Positions 8,782-17,783 of a DNA stretch of 64,000 bases are shown piece after piece (the stretch's first letter is position 1; every line of letters starts with the position of its first letter). Origin of the DNA: Acidimicrobiaceae bacterium (lineage in GTDB: Bacteria > Actinomycetota > Acidimicrobiia > Acidimicrobiales > RAAP-2); the NCBI GenBank assembly GCA_003167415.1, contig PMTF01000026.1:86404-150403 (forward strand), read 5' to 3'. The notes beneath the pieces were generated by a model. It saw only the letters and a list, made by a program, of their open reading frames with translations. It was not told the origin of the DNA and did no database searches. Position numbers and translations under genes: made by a program.

Positions 8782-9852
8782 TTAACTGCGGCCAATTCGA
8801 CGAACGGTACCCCATATAAATAATGCGGCTAAGCCCAAAACGACAACGACTTCGACGCTCTGGAAGACCCAGAAGTGGCTACTTGGCTGATAGGTCGTCC
8901 AAAGCGTGTAGTGATGATTGGAAAGCCACCGAGCCGCACCAACGCTCCCTCCATTCGAAGAGAGTGCTCTGTCAAAGATATTGTTTGCGGAGGCTCTGTT
9001 CAACACTTGCCCCTTCGGACCAGTGAGATAACCGCCTACGACCCACCTACCATTAAGTCCCGCCTCCAACTGACCACCGTTTAAGGAACCGTAATTGAGG
9101 CCAATTGCGAGTATTTTTGACGATGAAAGCGTCCAAAGTTTCAGAAGACGGGGAAGAACTTCGTACGCGGCTCCAAGTAGGGCACTAACCACGAATGCCG
9201 TCGTCGCAATCGCGGACACGGTTCTTTTGGTTATCACTCCAAGGAAACTGCCACAAGCCAGAGCAAACAGAGACCAGGCGGCAAGCATCCACCCGGTTGT
9301 ATCGAAGAGTCCACCCTGCCAATGGCTGTCTGCTCCCGTTACTTCAAATGGATGAGCGTACCAATTTCCAAACAGGATTCCGATGACAAAAGTGACTATC
9401 GTGAAAAAGAGGGCGAGGACGCCGAATTTTGTGAGAAAGTATCGAGTCCTACCAGTCCCCTGGGTCCAAGTAAAACGAAAAGTTCCCGATTCAAATTCAT
9501 TCGACAGTAGTGGCGCCCCGACGAAAGCGCCAACGAGCATCGGAAGCACGCCCAAGACAATGAGCAGCCCCGTAAAAACGTCATTCATATTTTGGAGAGC
9601 GTTATCGAGGTCTCCACATGGCACATGGTTAATGGGGCGTGCGACACATCCATGATTCACATAACTTGCATAACTGCCATGTGTATAAATCTGGCACACG
9701 ACAATTGCAGTCACGATGACAGCAAAAATGAATGCGAAGCTTAGCAACGCGGCGCGATGTTGAATCCAAGTCGTCTGGATCGCCCGTCTAATGGAGCGAC
9801 GCTGTCTCAAGTCAGGTGAGGTGCTGGGCCGCGGTGTGGTCAGCGTTGTCAT
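8782..9852 (-). CDS. ABC-2 type transporter permease
   Basis: 356 residues with about six membrane segments: one near residues 34-54, a group around 90-112, 140-165, 188-208 and 213-235, and a last one near 330-348. The motif GAPLLSNEFESGTFRFTWTQ, where a cytoplasmic amphipathic stretch follows the second span, is typical of ABC-2 permeases with ExxxGT. The gene overlaps the ATPase gene by 4 nt and lies in a regulator-ATPase-permease operon. The substrate is unknown; such YtrA-type sets usually export peptides or antibiotics. Confidence 0.8.
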   Translation of the reverse strand: MTTLTTPRPSTSPDLRQRRSIRRAIQTTWIQHRAALLSFAFIFAVIVTAIVVCQIYTHGSYASYVNHGCVARPINHVPCGDLDNALQNMNDVFTGLLIVLGVLPMLVGAFVGAPLLSNEFESGTFRFTWTQGTGRTRYFLTKFGVLALFFTIVTFVIGILFGNWYAHPFEVTGADSHWQGGLFDTTGWMLAAWSLFALACGSFLGVITKRTVSAIATTAFVVSALLGAAYEVLPRLLKLWTLSSSKILAIGLNYGSLNGGQLEAGLNGRWVVGGYLTGPKGQVLNRASANNIFDRALSSNGGSVGAARWLSNHHYTLWTTYQPSSHFWVFQSVEVVVVLGLAALFIWGTVRRIGRS

Positions 9853-10763
9853 CGCGTTAGCCTCGAAGTCTCAATTGACGCGATTGATAGCGGACCCGAT
9901 AAGGCTGTGGCGGATGGATCGCGAAGATAGGCCAGTACTAATTCGTCAAGGGAGGCCTCGTGACGTTCCCATCCGCTCGGGAGTTCTGTCGATCCATTGG
10001 CGCGCACGAGCATTTGTGTGCGCCGAGGGGACCGCTGCATTGCAATCACTGGAAACAGCTCAACGACGTCATCGACTTGGTCAGTCGGTACGGTGATCAC
10101 CATGTGCTCGGCCAACAGGCGGTCTATTTCGTCTGCCATTTGCACTCGACCATCGGCGAGAAGGATTAGGTAGTCCGCGACGCGTTCCAGCTCGGAGACG
10201 ACGTGCGAAGAAAACACAACCGAGAGCCCCCCTTCGGCCACAGAACTCATAATCAATGACATGATGTCGTCACGCGCTACTGGATCGAGCCTGGCGAGCG
10301 GTTCATCCAGTACGAGAAGTTCTGGGTGACGAGCAAGTGCCAACGTAAGAGCAAGCTGCGCTTGCTGGCCTCCCGATAATTTGCCCACCTTTTGATCTAG
10401 TCGGATGTCAAGGGTACTTAGTCTCGCCTTTGCCTCTTCTACTTCGAATCGCGAATTGAGGTTGCCGGCGACAGTAAGCACTGATCGCACCGGCAGGTGA
10501 CGGTATAGCAGAGCGTCCTGAGCGACAAACGCGATTCGTTCCCGCGCCTGAATCGAGCCCGGCACAGTTCCGTCAAGAACGGTAATCTCGCCGACGGTCG
10601 GCTTGCAAAGCCCAACCAGGCAATGAAGCAAGGTTGTTTTCCCAGCGCCGTTGGACCCCACAAGTGCGACTATTCGACCCGTCGGCACGTTCAAGGTGCA
10701 ATCGCGAACGGCCGAAGTGGTCCCAAACGAGACTCCCAGTCCGAAACTCTCGATCACGCTCAT
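9849..10763 (-). CDS. ABC transporter ATP-binding protein
   Basis: 304 residues. Walker A GSNGAGKTT (36-44), Q-loop VAQDALLYR (~80-88), signature LSGGQ (129-133), Walker B LLVLDEP (149-155) and switch His in FSSHVVSELE are all intact, so this should be an active nucleotide-binding subunit. The C-terminal ~90 residues form the extra regulatory domain usual in ABC-2 exporters. It pairs with the permease downstream and is preceded, with a 4-nt overlap, by the GntR regulator. Confidence 0.9.
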   Translation of the reverse strand: MSVIESFGLGVSFGTTSAVRDCTLNVPTGRIVALVGSNGAGKTTLLHCLVGLCKPTVGEITVLDGTVPGSIQARERIAFVAQDALLYRHLPVRSVLTVAGNLNSRFEVEEAKARLSTLDIRLDQKVGKLSGGQQAQLALTLALARHPELLVLDEPLARLDPVARDDIMSLIMSSVAEGGLSVVFSSHVVSELERVADYLILLADGRVQMADEIDRLLAEHMVITVPTDQVDDVVELFPVIAMQRSPRRTQMLVRANGSTELPSGWERHEASLDELVLAYLRDPSATALSGPLSIASIETSRLTR

Positions 10764-11263
10764 GAGACTTCCTTCTGTTTGCTATCGAGCGCGCGCCGAG
10801 AACGGAACTCTTCACTGTTGCTAGAAACCTCGAAGGAGTCTCGCAAGGCACTCATAAAAATGCCAATTGTTTGTTCCTCGTCGAGCGCCAATGCAGCGGC
10901 TTCTTGGAGCCAACCAGTGATCAAACTCTGTCTTAGTAAATCCAAATCCTCAGCGGCAATCGTTTTGACTGAAGCACTAACGAACGTGCCCTGGCCAGGG
11001 CGAGCGGAAATGAGTCCCTTTTGCTCAAGACACCTATAGGCCTTCAACACAGTATTTGGATTGATAGTGAGGGATGAAACTACGTCCTTCACTCGTGGCA
11101 ATTGGTCCCCCAGATTGAGATAGCCAAGTCGTACAGAATGCTCCACCTGATGAACAAGTTGCAGGTAAGTGGGCACGCCAGAACGCCGATCGAGACGAAA
11201 GATGATCGCGAGTTGAGAAGGATCGGAAGGGACTACTGCTTGACCCTGTTTATCTATCTTCAT
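10760..11263 (-). CDS. GntR-family regulator (YtrA subfamily)
   Basis: 167 residues from the ATG at 11263. The winged-helix domain includes GVPTYLQLVHQVEHSVRLGY, LNLGDQLPRVKDVVSSLTIN and PNTVLKAYRCLEQKGLISAR, the standard GntR signature. The C-terminal region is short, as in the YtrA subfamily, which controls the ABC transporter encoded in the same operon. I chose this start because a promoter with its -10 box 7 nt upstream would give a leaderless transcript. The frame also permits an earlier start at 11314. Confidence 0.85.
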   Translation of the reverse strand: MKIDKQGQAVVPSDPSQLAIIFRLDRRSGVPTYLQLVHQVEHSVRLGYLNLGDQLPRVKDVVSSLTINPNTVLKAYRCLEQKGLISARPGQGTFVSASVKTIAAEDLDLLRQSLITGWLQEAAALALDEEQTIGIFMSALRDSFEVSSNSEEFRSRRALDSKQKEVS

Positions 11264-11270
11264 AGCTAGA

Positions 11271-11298
11271 TAGTTACACATTATCAGTTCCGTTGCAA
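11271..11298 (-). promoter_or_regulatory. Putative leaderless promoter of the GntR-ABC operon
   Basis: On the minus strand: TTGCAA (11293-11298), 16 nt, TAACTA (11271-11276), 7 nt, then ATG at 11263. The geometry fits a sigma-70-type promoter whose transcript starts at or next to the start codon. The surrounding AT-rich TAACTATCTAGCTA is a plausible autoregulatory GntR site. Confidence 0.5.
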
Positions 11299-11475
11299 GC
11301 AGTGCTGGGGACACTTAAAGAGCGATACCTTTCGCTTAGGAGCGTGGGAGTCCAATCAGATGCTTGTGCGCACCGGGAGGACCCCCACACCACTAATTAT
11401 CTACAACTTTCATCTCGGTAGCCTTTGTCCAGGCCCATTTAAAAGCTCTTAACGAAAGCTAAGTGAGCTTCACGA

Positions 11476-11964
11476 CTAACAGACACCACCGTTTTCTTGG
11501 TAGCTAGAGTCGATGTTATTGATCAATTCGACGCCGTTGGGATAGTAGTTAGTGCTGAGATTGTCGTAATAGGAACCATTGCTAATGCAAGCTTCCTGTC
11601 CCCCTCCGCTTGTGCCGGAATAAAGCACAACGTCACCCGAGCCGTGGTCGTTCACTAGAGCACCCGCAAAGGTGTGACAGTTCTTACCATCAACGACATG
11701 GCTTGACCAATTGGTGACGTTGCCTGTCGCTTCAATGCAGATGTCAGATGCACCCTGGCCGGAACCGGTCCCGAAGTAGCTACACAGATAGCCCGGCGTC
11801 TTACACCCGGTCGGCGTACCAAGCGGCCCAGCGGTGAGGTTTGGCGTTGACTTCGCCGCAGATGTGGCGCCCGAAGCTGCCCCGCCATCTGAGGCCAACA
11901 CCAATCCTCCAATTAAAACAAATGGGGCAACCGCAGCTGCTACAAATCTCATGATTCTCGTCAT
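11476..11964 (-). CDS. Secreted Cys-rich protein, I36 peptidase-inhibitor-like
   Basis: 162 residues from the ATG at 11964, which has GAAAGGAAAG upstream; the longer open frame lacks support. Residues ~5-30 (MRFVAAAVAPFVLIGGLVLA) are a signal peptide. The mature protein has several Cys residues (TGCKTPGYLCSYFG, DICIEA, KNCHTF, EACISN, GGVC) and ends in a NxxxNIDSSY-like stretch, the pattern of beta/gamma-crystallin-fold secreted proteins such as peptidase inhibitor family I36. The family assignment is tentative. It lies 10 nt downstream of another secreted protein gene and is probably co-transcribed. Confidence 0.55.
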   Translation of the reverse strand: MTRIMRFVAAAVAPFVLIGGLVLASDGGAASGATSAAKSTPNLTAGPLGTPTGCKTPGYLCSYFGTGSGQGASDICIEATGNVTNWSSHVVDGKNCHTFAGALVNDHGSGDVVLYSGTSGGGQEACISNGSYYDNLSTNYYPNGVELINNIDSSYQENGGVC

Positions 11965-11974
11965 GACTTTCCTT

Positions 11975-12829
11975 TCAAACCTTAGTGGCGTCGGCAGTCC
12001 TGACTGCCTCCACCTGCATTTGCCAGTAAACGCGAACCTCCTTTCTGTATTGATTTGAGAATTTTGAAACGTAATGTTCGAATTGCTTCGAAGCGACCTT
12101 CTCGAGCCCTGTACGAGATGCGCAAGTGGACACAACGATTGCGGCAATAATTTCGGACCTACTGACGTGATTGTGAGAATGGACATAGCTGAATATCGCC
12201 ACGTTTGGGTTCGTCCATTTGAATCCTTTTCCTTGAACGCAAAGGCGCCAGGAATCGAGTTGCCGCTCAAAGGTTTTTGAATTCAATAATTCAGACTGAG
12301 CGATTGCCTGATAGTTTCCGACGATTGTGGAGACACGAAACCACTTCTGATAGTTGACATACAGTGCTCGCTCCGCGCTCGCCTGACATCCGCTCTTGCT
12401 GTGACCGATTACGCCCCCCTGAGGGATGACAACCGTAACTTGATCGGTCGAGACGGTTCCACCGTACAAAGCAAGCAGATAGCTTCGTTGACGAGCATCT
12501 GACAGAAGTGATGAATACTTTTGGTTCGGATCAATCAAGTCTTGTGCACCAAAGCCGTCACGTCGGGCCATCGCTAACGTTGGTATTGAATAAGGAAGCG
12601 GTGCCGTAATGTCCAACGATTCACTAGGTTCGGCGACGTATTGGAATCCTTGTCGCTCCATGCAAGACCGGATATTCTTTTGCACGGCTCGACCGATCAA
12701 TAAAAGATTGTGGCGACTAGCAGGTGCGTTTGTAGAGGCTGAGGCGGTGCTTTGATTCGTACTTAGTGCCGAGATCAACAAAGCAAGTGTGAATAGCCAA
12801 GTTTTCGTGTTCAGACACTTCTTCGGCAC
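11975..12829 (-). CDS. Secreted protein of unknown function
   Basis: About 284 residues from the GTG at 12829 (GGGGG a few nt upstream); a TTG at 12841 is also possible. The N-terminus has a signal peptide (TWLFTLALLISALSTN). The mature part contains paired Cys residues (IRSCMERQGF, SGCQASAERA, WRLCVQGKGF, STCASRTG), suggesting two repeats of a disulphide-containing helical unit with a CMxxxGF-like motif. No enzymatic signature is visible. The long upstream region carries the stem-loop at 12929-12949, shared with another secreted-protein gene. Confidence 0.6.
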   Translation of the reverse strand: MPKKCLNTKTWLFTLALLISALSTNQSTASASTNAPASRHNLLLIGRAVQKNIRSCMERQGFQYVAEPSESLDITAPLPYSIPTLAMARRDGFGAQDLIDPNQKYSSLLSDARQRSYLLALYGGTVSTDQVTVVIPQGGVIGHSKSGCQASAERALYVNYQKWFRVSTIVGNYQAIAQSELLNSKTFERQLDSWRLCVQGKGFKWTNPNVAIFSYVHSHNHVSRSEIIAAIVVSTCASRTGLEKVASKQFEHYVSKFSNQYRKEVRVYWQMQVEAVRTADATKV

Positions 12830-12928
12830 AGTGACCCCCAAACTCGGCCCGGACCGGGACTTTTGTTGGCCGATTCGTCAGTTCCGGACTCAGCAGACAA
12901 CAGCACTCATTGTGTGTACACCACGACT

Positions 12929-12949
12929 GTTTCCGGGTTAGTCGGAAAC
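12929..12949. promoter_or_regulatory. Conserved stem-loop upstream of secreted-protein gene (copy 1)
   Basis: Perfect 7-bp inverted repeat GTTTCCG-GGTTAGT-CGGAAAC. It sits about 100 bp upstream of the secreted-protein gene starting at 12829 (minus strand), in a ~90-bp block that recurs at 21.95-22.04 kb upstream of the G1-peptidase gene. The CGGAAAC arm, read on the minus strand, resembles the GGAAAC -35 element of ECF sigma factors. Confidence 0.5.
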
Positions 12950-13006
12950 TTTCATATTTGTGTAAGAGGTCAATATCGACGATGACTTTGGCATGTCGAC
13001 ATCACC

Positions 13007-13372
13007 TCATGAATGAGGAGACTTGACCAGTCGACACGCGCGCAATATCAGAACGGCTTGCCAAAGAACGAGTGCAGCTACAAGCAAGTACGACATGAGA
13101 AAGACGGAAAAGGTTGGACTCCACGCCGGGGTGCCGTGAGACCTCAAGACGAGATGGACGACCGAATCGAGGCTCCATAGGGCAACGATGTCGCACGCTC
13201 CGAGTGCAAACGCGATGACCCCAACCTGAACGACGCGAGGTCGGGACGGCCCACCAGTTCGCAACTGCTCACCACCCAGATTCGTTGCCTGCAGAGACGT
13301 GAAAATTGTGACGAGGACTAGAAACAAGTTCAACGCATCTTGGGACGAGGCGACGGTCTGACTGACATTCAT
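13007..13372 (-). CDS. Three-span membrane protein, unknown
   Basis: 121 residues with three predicted membrane segments (DALNLFLVLVTIFTSL, VGVIAFALGACDIVALW, and VFLMSYLLVAALVLWQAVLI). The start overlaps the stop of the upstream gene as ATGA, so the two are translationally coupled. No family recognised. Confidence 0.6.
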   Translation of the reverse strand: MNVSQTVASSQDALNLFLVLVTIFTSLQATNLGGEQLRTGGPSRPRVVQVGVIAFALGACDIVALWSLDSVVHLVLRSHGTPAWSPTFSVFLMSYLLVAALVLWQAVLILRACRLVKSPHS

Positions 13373-13968
13373 TGCTTCCTGGGCTTCTTTGGGCGCGCTG
13401 GTGATTGAGGAACTGATATGCCCAATGCGTCTATGAGAGCCATTTCACTTCCGTGAGGCTCGATAGGGAACTCAATGCAGAAGTTACCCACGTCGACCTT
13501 GATCTCGGTCCTTCTCTTGAGTCGCTCGATTTCGTCAACAGCTGTCTCAAATCCAACCTCAGAGTTGAAGCAAACTGTCCAAGTGAGTCCGTTCGTGGCG
13601 TCGCCGCTTCGGCTGCACATAGCTTCGCTGCGCATCTTCGCGAGTTGAAGCTCGCGAATGGAACTGGCAAACGTCGCGTTCATTGTGGAGATGATGGATT
13701 TTGCTGCCGTTTTGGTGCAACGAAAGACAACTTCAACCTCATCGTCCGAAATCGTATCCCCGAAATTCATGGTTACGGCATGCAGAAACTCTGCTCGCGA
13801 GTTTGTCAAGTTTGAAGGCACTGAACCGGCGCCCGTAATGGTGTCGAGCGCTTGCTCCGACCCGGCCGTGCTCACGGCGTCTATGAGCCGCTTCGCACGA
13901 TCGGTTGTGGTGCCCGCCAGAGTACCCAGCAGGGAGGCCGCTTCATCCAAATTACGTTGATTGTCCAT
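13369..13968 (-). CDS. Hypothetical protein
   Basis: 199 residues from the ATG at 13968 (MDNQRNLDEAASLLGTLAGT), which has GTGGAG just upstream; the frame extends further without signals. It is largely helical and soluble, with a middle part rich in Ser/Thr/Ala and a basic Pro/Lys C-terminus. It overlaps the membrane-protein gene by 4 nt. Function unknown. Confidence 0.55.
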   Translation of the reverse strand: MDNQRNLDEAASLLGTLAGTTTDRAKRLIDAVSTAGSEQALDTITGAGSVPSNLTNSRAEFLHAVTMNFGDTISDDEVEVVFRCTKTAAKSIISTMNATFASSIRELQLAKMRSEAMCSRSGDATNGLTWTVCFNSEVGFETAVDEIERLKRRTEIKVDVGNFCIEFPIEPHGSEMALIDALGISVPQSPARPKKPRKQ

Positions 13969-14032
13969 GACTCCACTTAGGCATTGATGTGAAATGGTGT
14001 GAGCATTCGATGACTTACGAGCGCCGGTGTAT

Positions 14033-14194
14033 TTATCGGTTCCCAGAGCACCAGTCGCATCGACGTCGACCAGCCGTTCCGGGACGGGCGTTCCCGTTGC
14101 GCTTGATCTCCTTGCCATATGGACACTCGGCTTGATCGTGGTAGACGGGATCCTCAGGGTCCGTATCGGTGTGGAACGCTGGAACAATTTTCAT
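14033..14194 (-). CDS. Small Cys-rich protein (53 aa)
   Basis: A short gene with a strong ribosome-binding site (GGAGGAAAC, 3 nt before ATG at 14194). The protein contains AECPYGKEIKRNGN and GRRRCDWC, giving a C-x(n)-C-x2-C arrangement with a His in YHDQAEC, which could bind zinc. It resembles small actinobacterial and phage proteins with the pattern CPYG...GRRRCxxC. Function unknown. It lies between the PASTA protein gene and the hypothetical-protein gene on the same strand. Confidence 0.6.
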   Translation of the reverse strand: MKIVPAFHTDTDPEDPVYHDQAECPYGKEIKRNGNARPGTAGRRRCDWCSGNR

Positions 14195-14239
14195 TGTGTT
14201 TCCTCCCTTTGCATGCCTAAGTCGAGCGGTACCTGTTTA

Positions 14240-14818
14240 TTAAGTTTCGACCATCACTTTGGAGCCGCTGTGTACTGCCGTACCCGCCGATGGCGACTGA
14301 CGGGTCACCAGATCGCCGGGCATCGCGCTGGCGTTACTAATGACGAGTTGGAGTGGCGTCTTGGCCATCTCTGCGCGCGCATCAGTGACGGTCATACCCT
14401 GAAGACTTGGAACCTCGCTCGTTGGCTGCGTCGCCGTCAGAACGTCCTGGCGAGCCTGTTCGGCGCTCTTTGATGAGAAGTAGAACGCGACGGCTGCTCC
14501 GACACTGGCGACGAGCCCACCAAACAGTGTGCTCTGCAACGAGGTGTTCCCGGTTGAAAGCGCCACTGCGCAAAATACGAGGAGCCCACTAACGAGCGAT
14601 ATCGCAATCCAGCTTCGAACGAGGGTCCCGTCCGAGTCGCTTGGCTCTCCGGGACCCTGAACGAATTGGCTAGCCGGCCTCTTGTTCTCGAGCCAGTATC
14701 GGCCGAGTATGACCACCAAACCCGTGAGAATTATCACGGCGGAGATCGTCACGAGCACGACCCAACCGGCTATGGCACTGGGACTATTTGTTGCGACGAA
14801 CCCAAAGACGAGGATCAT
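14240..14818 (-). CDS. Membrane protein with C-terminal PASTA domain
   Basis: 192 residues. Three to four membrane segments lie between residues ~15 and 112 (WVVLVTISAVIILTGLVVIL; WIAISLVSGLLVFCAVAL; TLFGGLVASVGAAVAFYF), followed by a PASTA-type repeat from ~135 (VPSLQGMTVTDARAEMAKTP ... VTRQSPSAGTAVHSGSKVMV). PASTA repeats bind peptidoglycan fragments in kinases and penicillin-binding proteins; no kinase domain is present here, so the protein may be a sensor or anchor. It is followed on the same strand by the 53-aa Cys-rich protein. Confidence 0.7.
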   Translation of the reverse strand: MILVFGFVATNSPSAIAGWVVLVTISAVIILTGLVVILGRYWLENKRPASQFVQGPGEPSDSDGTLVRSWIAISLVSGLLVFCAVALSTGNTSLQSTLFGGLVASVGAAVAFYFSSKSAEQARQDVLTATQPTSEVPSLQGMTVTDARAEMAKTPLQLVISNASAMPGDLVTRQSPSAGTAVHSGSKVMVET

Positions 14819-14921
14819 TTATTTCCATTCTCTAAGGTCCATGCGAACGACAATTCGCTTAGGCAGTCCCTCCGTGACGCTAAAGACGGTGCTCGACGAT
14901 GACGACACGGATCGACGAGGT

Positions 14922-15518
14922 TCACAGCGATCTGAATTCAAACTTCGTGGCACCGTCGACTTCAATCGTTATGGTCACAGCGACTGGGCGACCTGACTCA
15001 ATGCAACTCCTCGCCATCGCAACCATTTCGTCCCAAACTCTCGTAGGATCAGTGTGCTCGTAAGGAGAACGAACTTTGGTGCGGTTGTGTCGGTGACTCC
15101 AGAACCAGTCGAGAAGCAATAGGAAGTCGATGGGTCGCGATGTGAGCAGTCTGTAGATCTGCATGGCCGCAGCCACCACCAGGTCAATGGAAGCGTCGTG
15201 GCGGCCCGAAATCATCTCGACAATCTCGTTGTTGCGCAACGGTCGGATCGTTCCATTCTCCAGGTATGAAGCGGTGCGGCGAAGTTCGACCTCCAGATCC
15301 AGCAAGGTTCGGCCCACGTTGGCCGACGTTGAGTTCGCGAGGTGGATCTGGAGTGGTATTGCCAGCAACTGGGGATGGTCGATCCCTTTGGAACTCGCGT
15401 ATGTGAGCTCAGACTGTCTGAGCAGAATGCCCAATTGCTGTTGCTCGGCATCGGGAGACATTGAGTATTTCTCTCGGAAGTCCGCAAACTCCCTCAGCCG
15501 GTAGCGGTCACGATCCAC
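14922..15518 (-). CDS. Hypothetical protein
   Basis: 198 residues from the GTG at 15518, which has GAGGAG 5 nt upstream; a TTG at 15536 is the other option. The sequence alternates charged helices (MSPDAEQQQLGILLRQSELT) and hydrophobic helices, with no membrane anchor and a DFLLLLDWFWSHRHN stretch that may be buried. No known family recognised. Confidence 0.55.
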   Translation of the reverse strand: MDRDRYRLREFADFREKYSMSPDAEQQQLGILLRQSELTYASSKGIDHPQLLAIPLQIHLANSTSANVGRTLLDLEVELRRTASYLENGTIRPLRNNEIVEMISGRHDASIDLVVAAAMQIYRLLTSRPIDFLLLLDWFWSHRHNRTKVRSPYEHTDPTRVWDEMVAMARSCIESGRPVAVTITIEVDGATKFEFRSL

Positions 15519-15745
15519 GGCGGCTCCTCGCCTCAACGGCGTGTGCTACCCAGGCCCATGAAACGGGCGAGACAACCCGTCTCCCAATTCGATGGCGAGC
15601 GGACTGGCAATCGTTGCCCATTGCTTCGTATGTTTCCAAAAGTTCTGAATCCTTTCACCTCAATGTTGGATTGGTTTAGTCCACTCAGCGCGGTCATGCC
15701 AGGGACGCTCGGCTTATCGGCAGCGGCGAAAGTATTTTGACGAGT

Positions 15746-15752
15746 CGGAAAC
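15746..15752 (+). promoter_or_regulatory. Possible ECF -35 element
   Basis: CGGAAAC occurs about 43 nt upstream of the start of the secreted-protein gene at 15795, which lies directly before an ECF sigma gene. The same heptamer is one arm of the stem-loops at 12.93 and 21.98 kb. A matching -10 is not certain. Confidence 0.35.
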
Positions 15753-15794
15753 TAAAAGGCTGAGGGATAATGCGTTGTTTTAGAAAGGACAGCG

Positions 15795-16343
15795 ATGCAC
15801 ACAGTTGGACGATTGACGAGGACATTGGCGCTCACTTTGAGTGTGGTGCTAACAGGGGCTTTGGGGGGTGTTCAACTGGCGTCGGCTGCGAGTATTTCGG
15901 AAGTGACCGCTTCCTACAACGGTGGAACCATCGATCTCTCACAGGGATGGGGCACGGCGACGGTATGTGCCGTGACGGAGACGGGTACGCACTGCTTTGC
16001 GACCCAGAGCGACTACCAAGTGTGGCTCACCACGCAGTCCGATCTCTCAGGATTATTGCCAGCGGGATCCGGCAACTGCTCGACGGGGCTGGAATTGTTC
16101 CAAAACATCAGTTATGGCGGAACCGAACTGGTTATTTACGTGAAATCCATTTGGCTCAACCTGTCGACTTACTCTTTCTCGGACGCGCTCTCCTCCTACA
16201 AGGTTGGTGCTTGCTCAATCAGCATGACCGACGCTCCCAACGGCGGCGGAAATGTCTATCCTGGAGCCACGTCGGCAGGTTCGGACGTTTCGTGGATTGG
16301 TACGGCGTGGAATGATCGCGTTCAGTCGGTATACATCTATTAG
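15795..16343 (+). CDS. Secreted protein, beta/gamma-crystallin or I36-like
   Basis: 182 residues with AGAAAGGA upstream. The N-terminal signal peptide (RTLALTLSVVLTGALG, then AAS) precedes a Cys-containing mature domain. The stretch ELFQNISYGGTELVIY followed later by SFSDALSSYKVGACS and WNDRVQSVYIY has the [YF]G...S[DN]x[IVA]SS signature of crystallin-fold/I36 secreted proteins, present twice. It ends 25 nt before an ECF sigma gene and may be its target or operon partner. Confidence 0.55.
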   Translation: MHTVGRLTRTLALTLSVVLTGALGGVQLASAASISEVTASYNGGTIDLSQGWGTATVCAVTETGTHCFATQSDYQVWLTTQSDLSGLLPAGSGNCSTGLELFQNISYGGTELVIYVKSIWLNLSTYSFSDALSSYKVGACSISMTDAPNGGGNVYPGATSAGSDVSWIGTAWNDRVQSVYIY

Positions 16344-16367
16344 GCAATCGGCTCCGACGGAGTGTGA

Positions 16368-16931
16368 ATGCGAAAGTTGTCTCCCATGGTCGCTGAGGAC
16401 AAGGACATGGCATTCACACGTCTCGTCAATGCTCACTCGATGGCGATCTTGCGCTACACGTCGAGGCGGCTGAGCGATGCAGCCAGTTGCGACGACGTTG
16501 TCGCCGAGACGTTCTTAATTGTCTGGCGTAGATGGGATGACCTTCCGTCGCCGGACAAAGAACTGCCCTGGCTCTACAGCATCGCCTTCCACGTTCTGTC
16601 GAATCATCGGCGCTCCCGTGATCGCAGGAACCGACTCCACGCACGACTGGCGATGGAGCGAGATCCAATTGAGGGTCTCGACGCCTCTGGCCTCGACGCG
16701 GGGCCGGTATTGCTCGCCTTGGATAAACTTCGCACTCACGAACGAGAGCTGCTGGAGTTCGTGTACTGGGAGAAATTGACCTATCACGACATCGCTCTGA
16801 TACTGGGGATCAGTGAAAATGCCGTCGGCATTAGAATTAATCGAGCGAAAACAAACCTAAGGACCCATCTGCAGCCAAGGTCGGAAGAAGTCCCCAATGT
16901 GACAATTATCAGAGGGGAACTCGAAAGTTGA
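16368..16931 (+). CDS. ECF RNA polymerase sigma factor
   Basis: 187 residues. Region 2 is seen in ASCDDVVAETFLIVWRRWDD and LPWLYSIAFHVLSNHRRSRD; region 4 in RELLEFVYWEKLTYHDIALI and LGISENAVGIRINRAKTNLR. Length and motifs fit a group IV (ECF) sigma factor. Its TGA overlaps the TTG start of the next gene, a membrane protein that is probably its anti-sigma factor. An internal ATG at 16386 is an alternative start. Confidence 0.85.
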   Translation: MRKLSPMVAEDKDMAFTRLVNAHSMAILRYTSRRLSDAASCDDVVAETFLIVWRRWDDLPSPDKELPWLYSIAFHVLSNHRRSRDRRNRLHARLAMERDPIEGLDASGLDAGPVLLALDKLRTHERELLEFVYWEKLTYHDIALILGISENAVGIRINRAKTNLRTHLQPRSEEVPNVTIIRGELES

Positions 16932-17647
16932 CATACGACCCGCTTAAGGAGATCTTCGACTCACTTGACCCGCTCAAGGATCTGAGCGACGCCCAACTTG
17001 GTGCATTGCACCCCACGACGAGCCTTCTTGAACGAATTCATGATGATATTGCAGAGGTTTCAGTCAGTTGGTTCCGAAAGAAAATGTGGCGCCGGACGGC
17101 AATCGCCTCCGTAGCGACGGTTTTCGTGCTGGCCGGCACAGCGGCAGCGATCACCCTTCTACGATCACCGGTCCAAGTGACAACGAGCCTTAGTTGCTTC
17201 AAAGCCGACTCCCTGAACTCCGGTGCCGACGTGGTTGCCTACAGTGAACATCCGCTTTCCGCTTGCCAAACGTTCTTGCATTGGCCCTCCGCGCTGAGTA
17301 GTCATTCCCCCGATGGGTCATTGTGCGTTCTGTCGAATGGTTCACTGGCTGGCTTCCCCCCTTCGCGCGAATCACCGGTGTGCGCGAAACTCGGTCTACC
17401 TGTATTTAACGGACGAATTAGGAATCCAGAAACTGCCTTATTTCAACAGGCGGCCAGGCGCTACTTCTCTGAGCATCTCTGCGTCTCGCGGTCAGTGGCG
17501 CAGAAGGACGTGCAACGGCTGATTGGAATGTACGGCATCACAAACTGGCGTGTGCGAGTAAGTGGCTCGCGAGACCAATCCGCTTGCGCGACTTTGGCGA
17601 TCGAGGTCACGTCACGAATTGTTGGCATCGTCGGCATCTCCAAATGA
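16928..17647 (+). CDS. Membrane-anchored anti-sigma-like protein
   Basis: 239 residues, TTG start overlapping the sigma gene stop by 4 nt. The cytoplasmic N-terminus (~55 residues) precedes one membrane segment (IASVATVFVLAGTAAAITLL) and an extracytoplasmic domain with several Cys residues (SLSCFKAD, SACQTFLHW, SLCVLSNG, PVCAKLG, HLCVSRS, SACATLA). This is the usual topology of a regulator that holds an ECF sigma at the membrane, though the classic HxxxCxxC zinc motif is absent. The extracellular part is unrecognised. Confidence 0.65.
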   Translation: MTYDPLKEIFDSLDPLKDLSDAQLGALHPTTSLLERIHDDIAEVSVSWFRKKMWRRTAIASVATVFVLAGTAAAITLLRSPVQVTTSLSCFKADSLNSGADVVAYSEHPLSACQTFLHWPSALSSHSPDGSLCVLSNGSLAGFPPSRESPVCAKLGLPVFNGRIRNPETALFQQAARRYFSEHLCVSRSVAQKDVQRLIGMYGITNWRVRVSGSRDQSACATLAIEVTSRIVGIVGISK

Positions 17648-17783
17648 ATGGACATGCAACTAAATCAAAATTCAACCTTGACAAGATGATGTGGTGAAGC
17701 GGACTGTTACTGTCTGTCCATTGTCTGACTTGTCAGGCTGAACCTTCGACCTTTGAACTTGGATCGCATTGCGCTGCGATGTA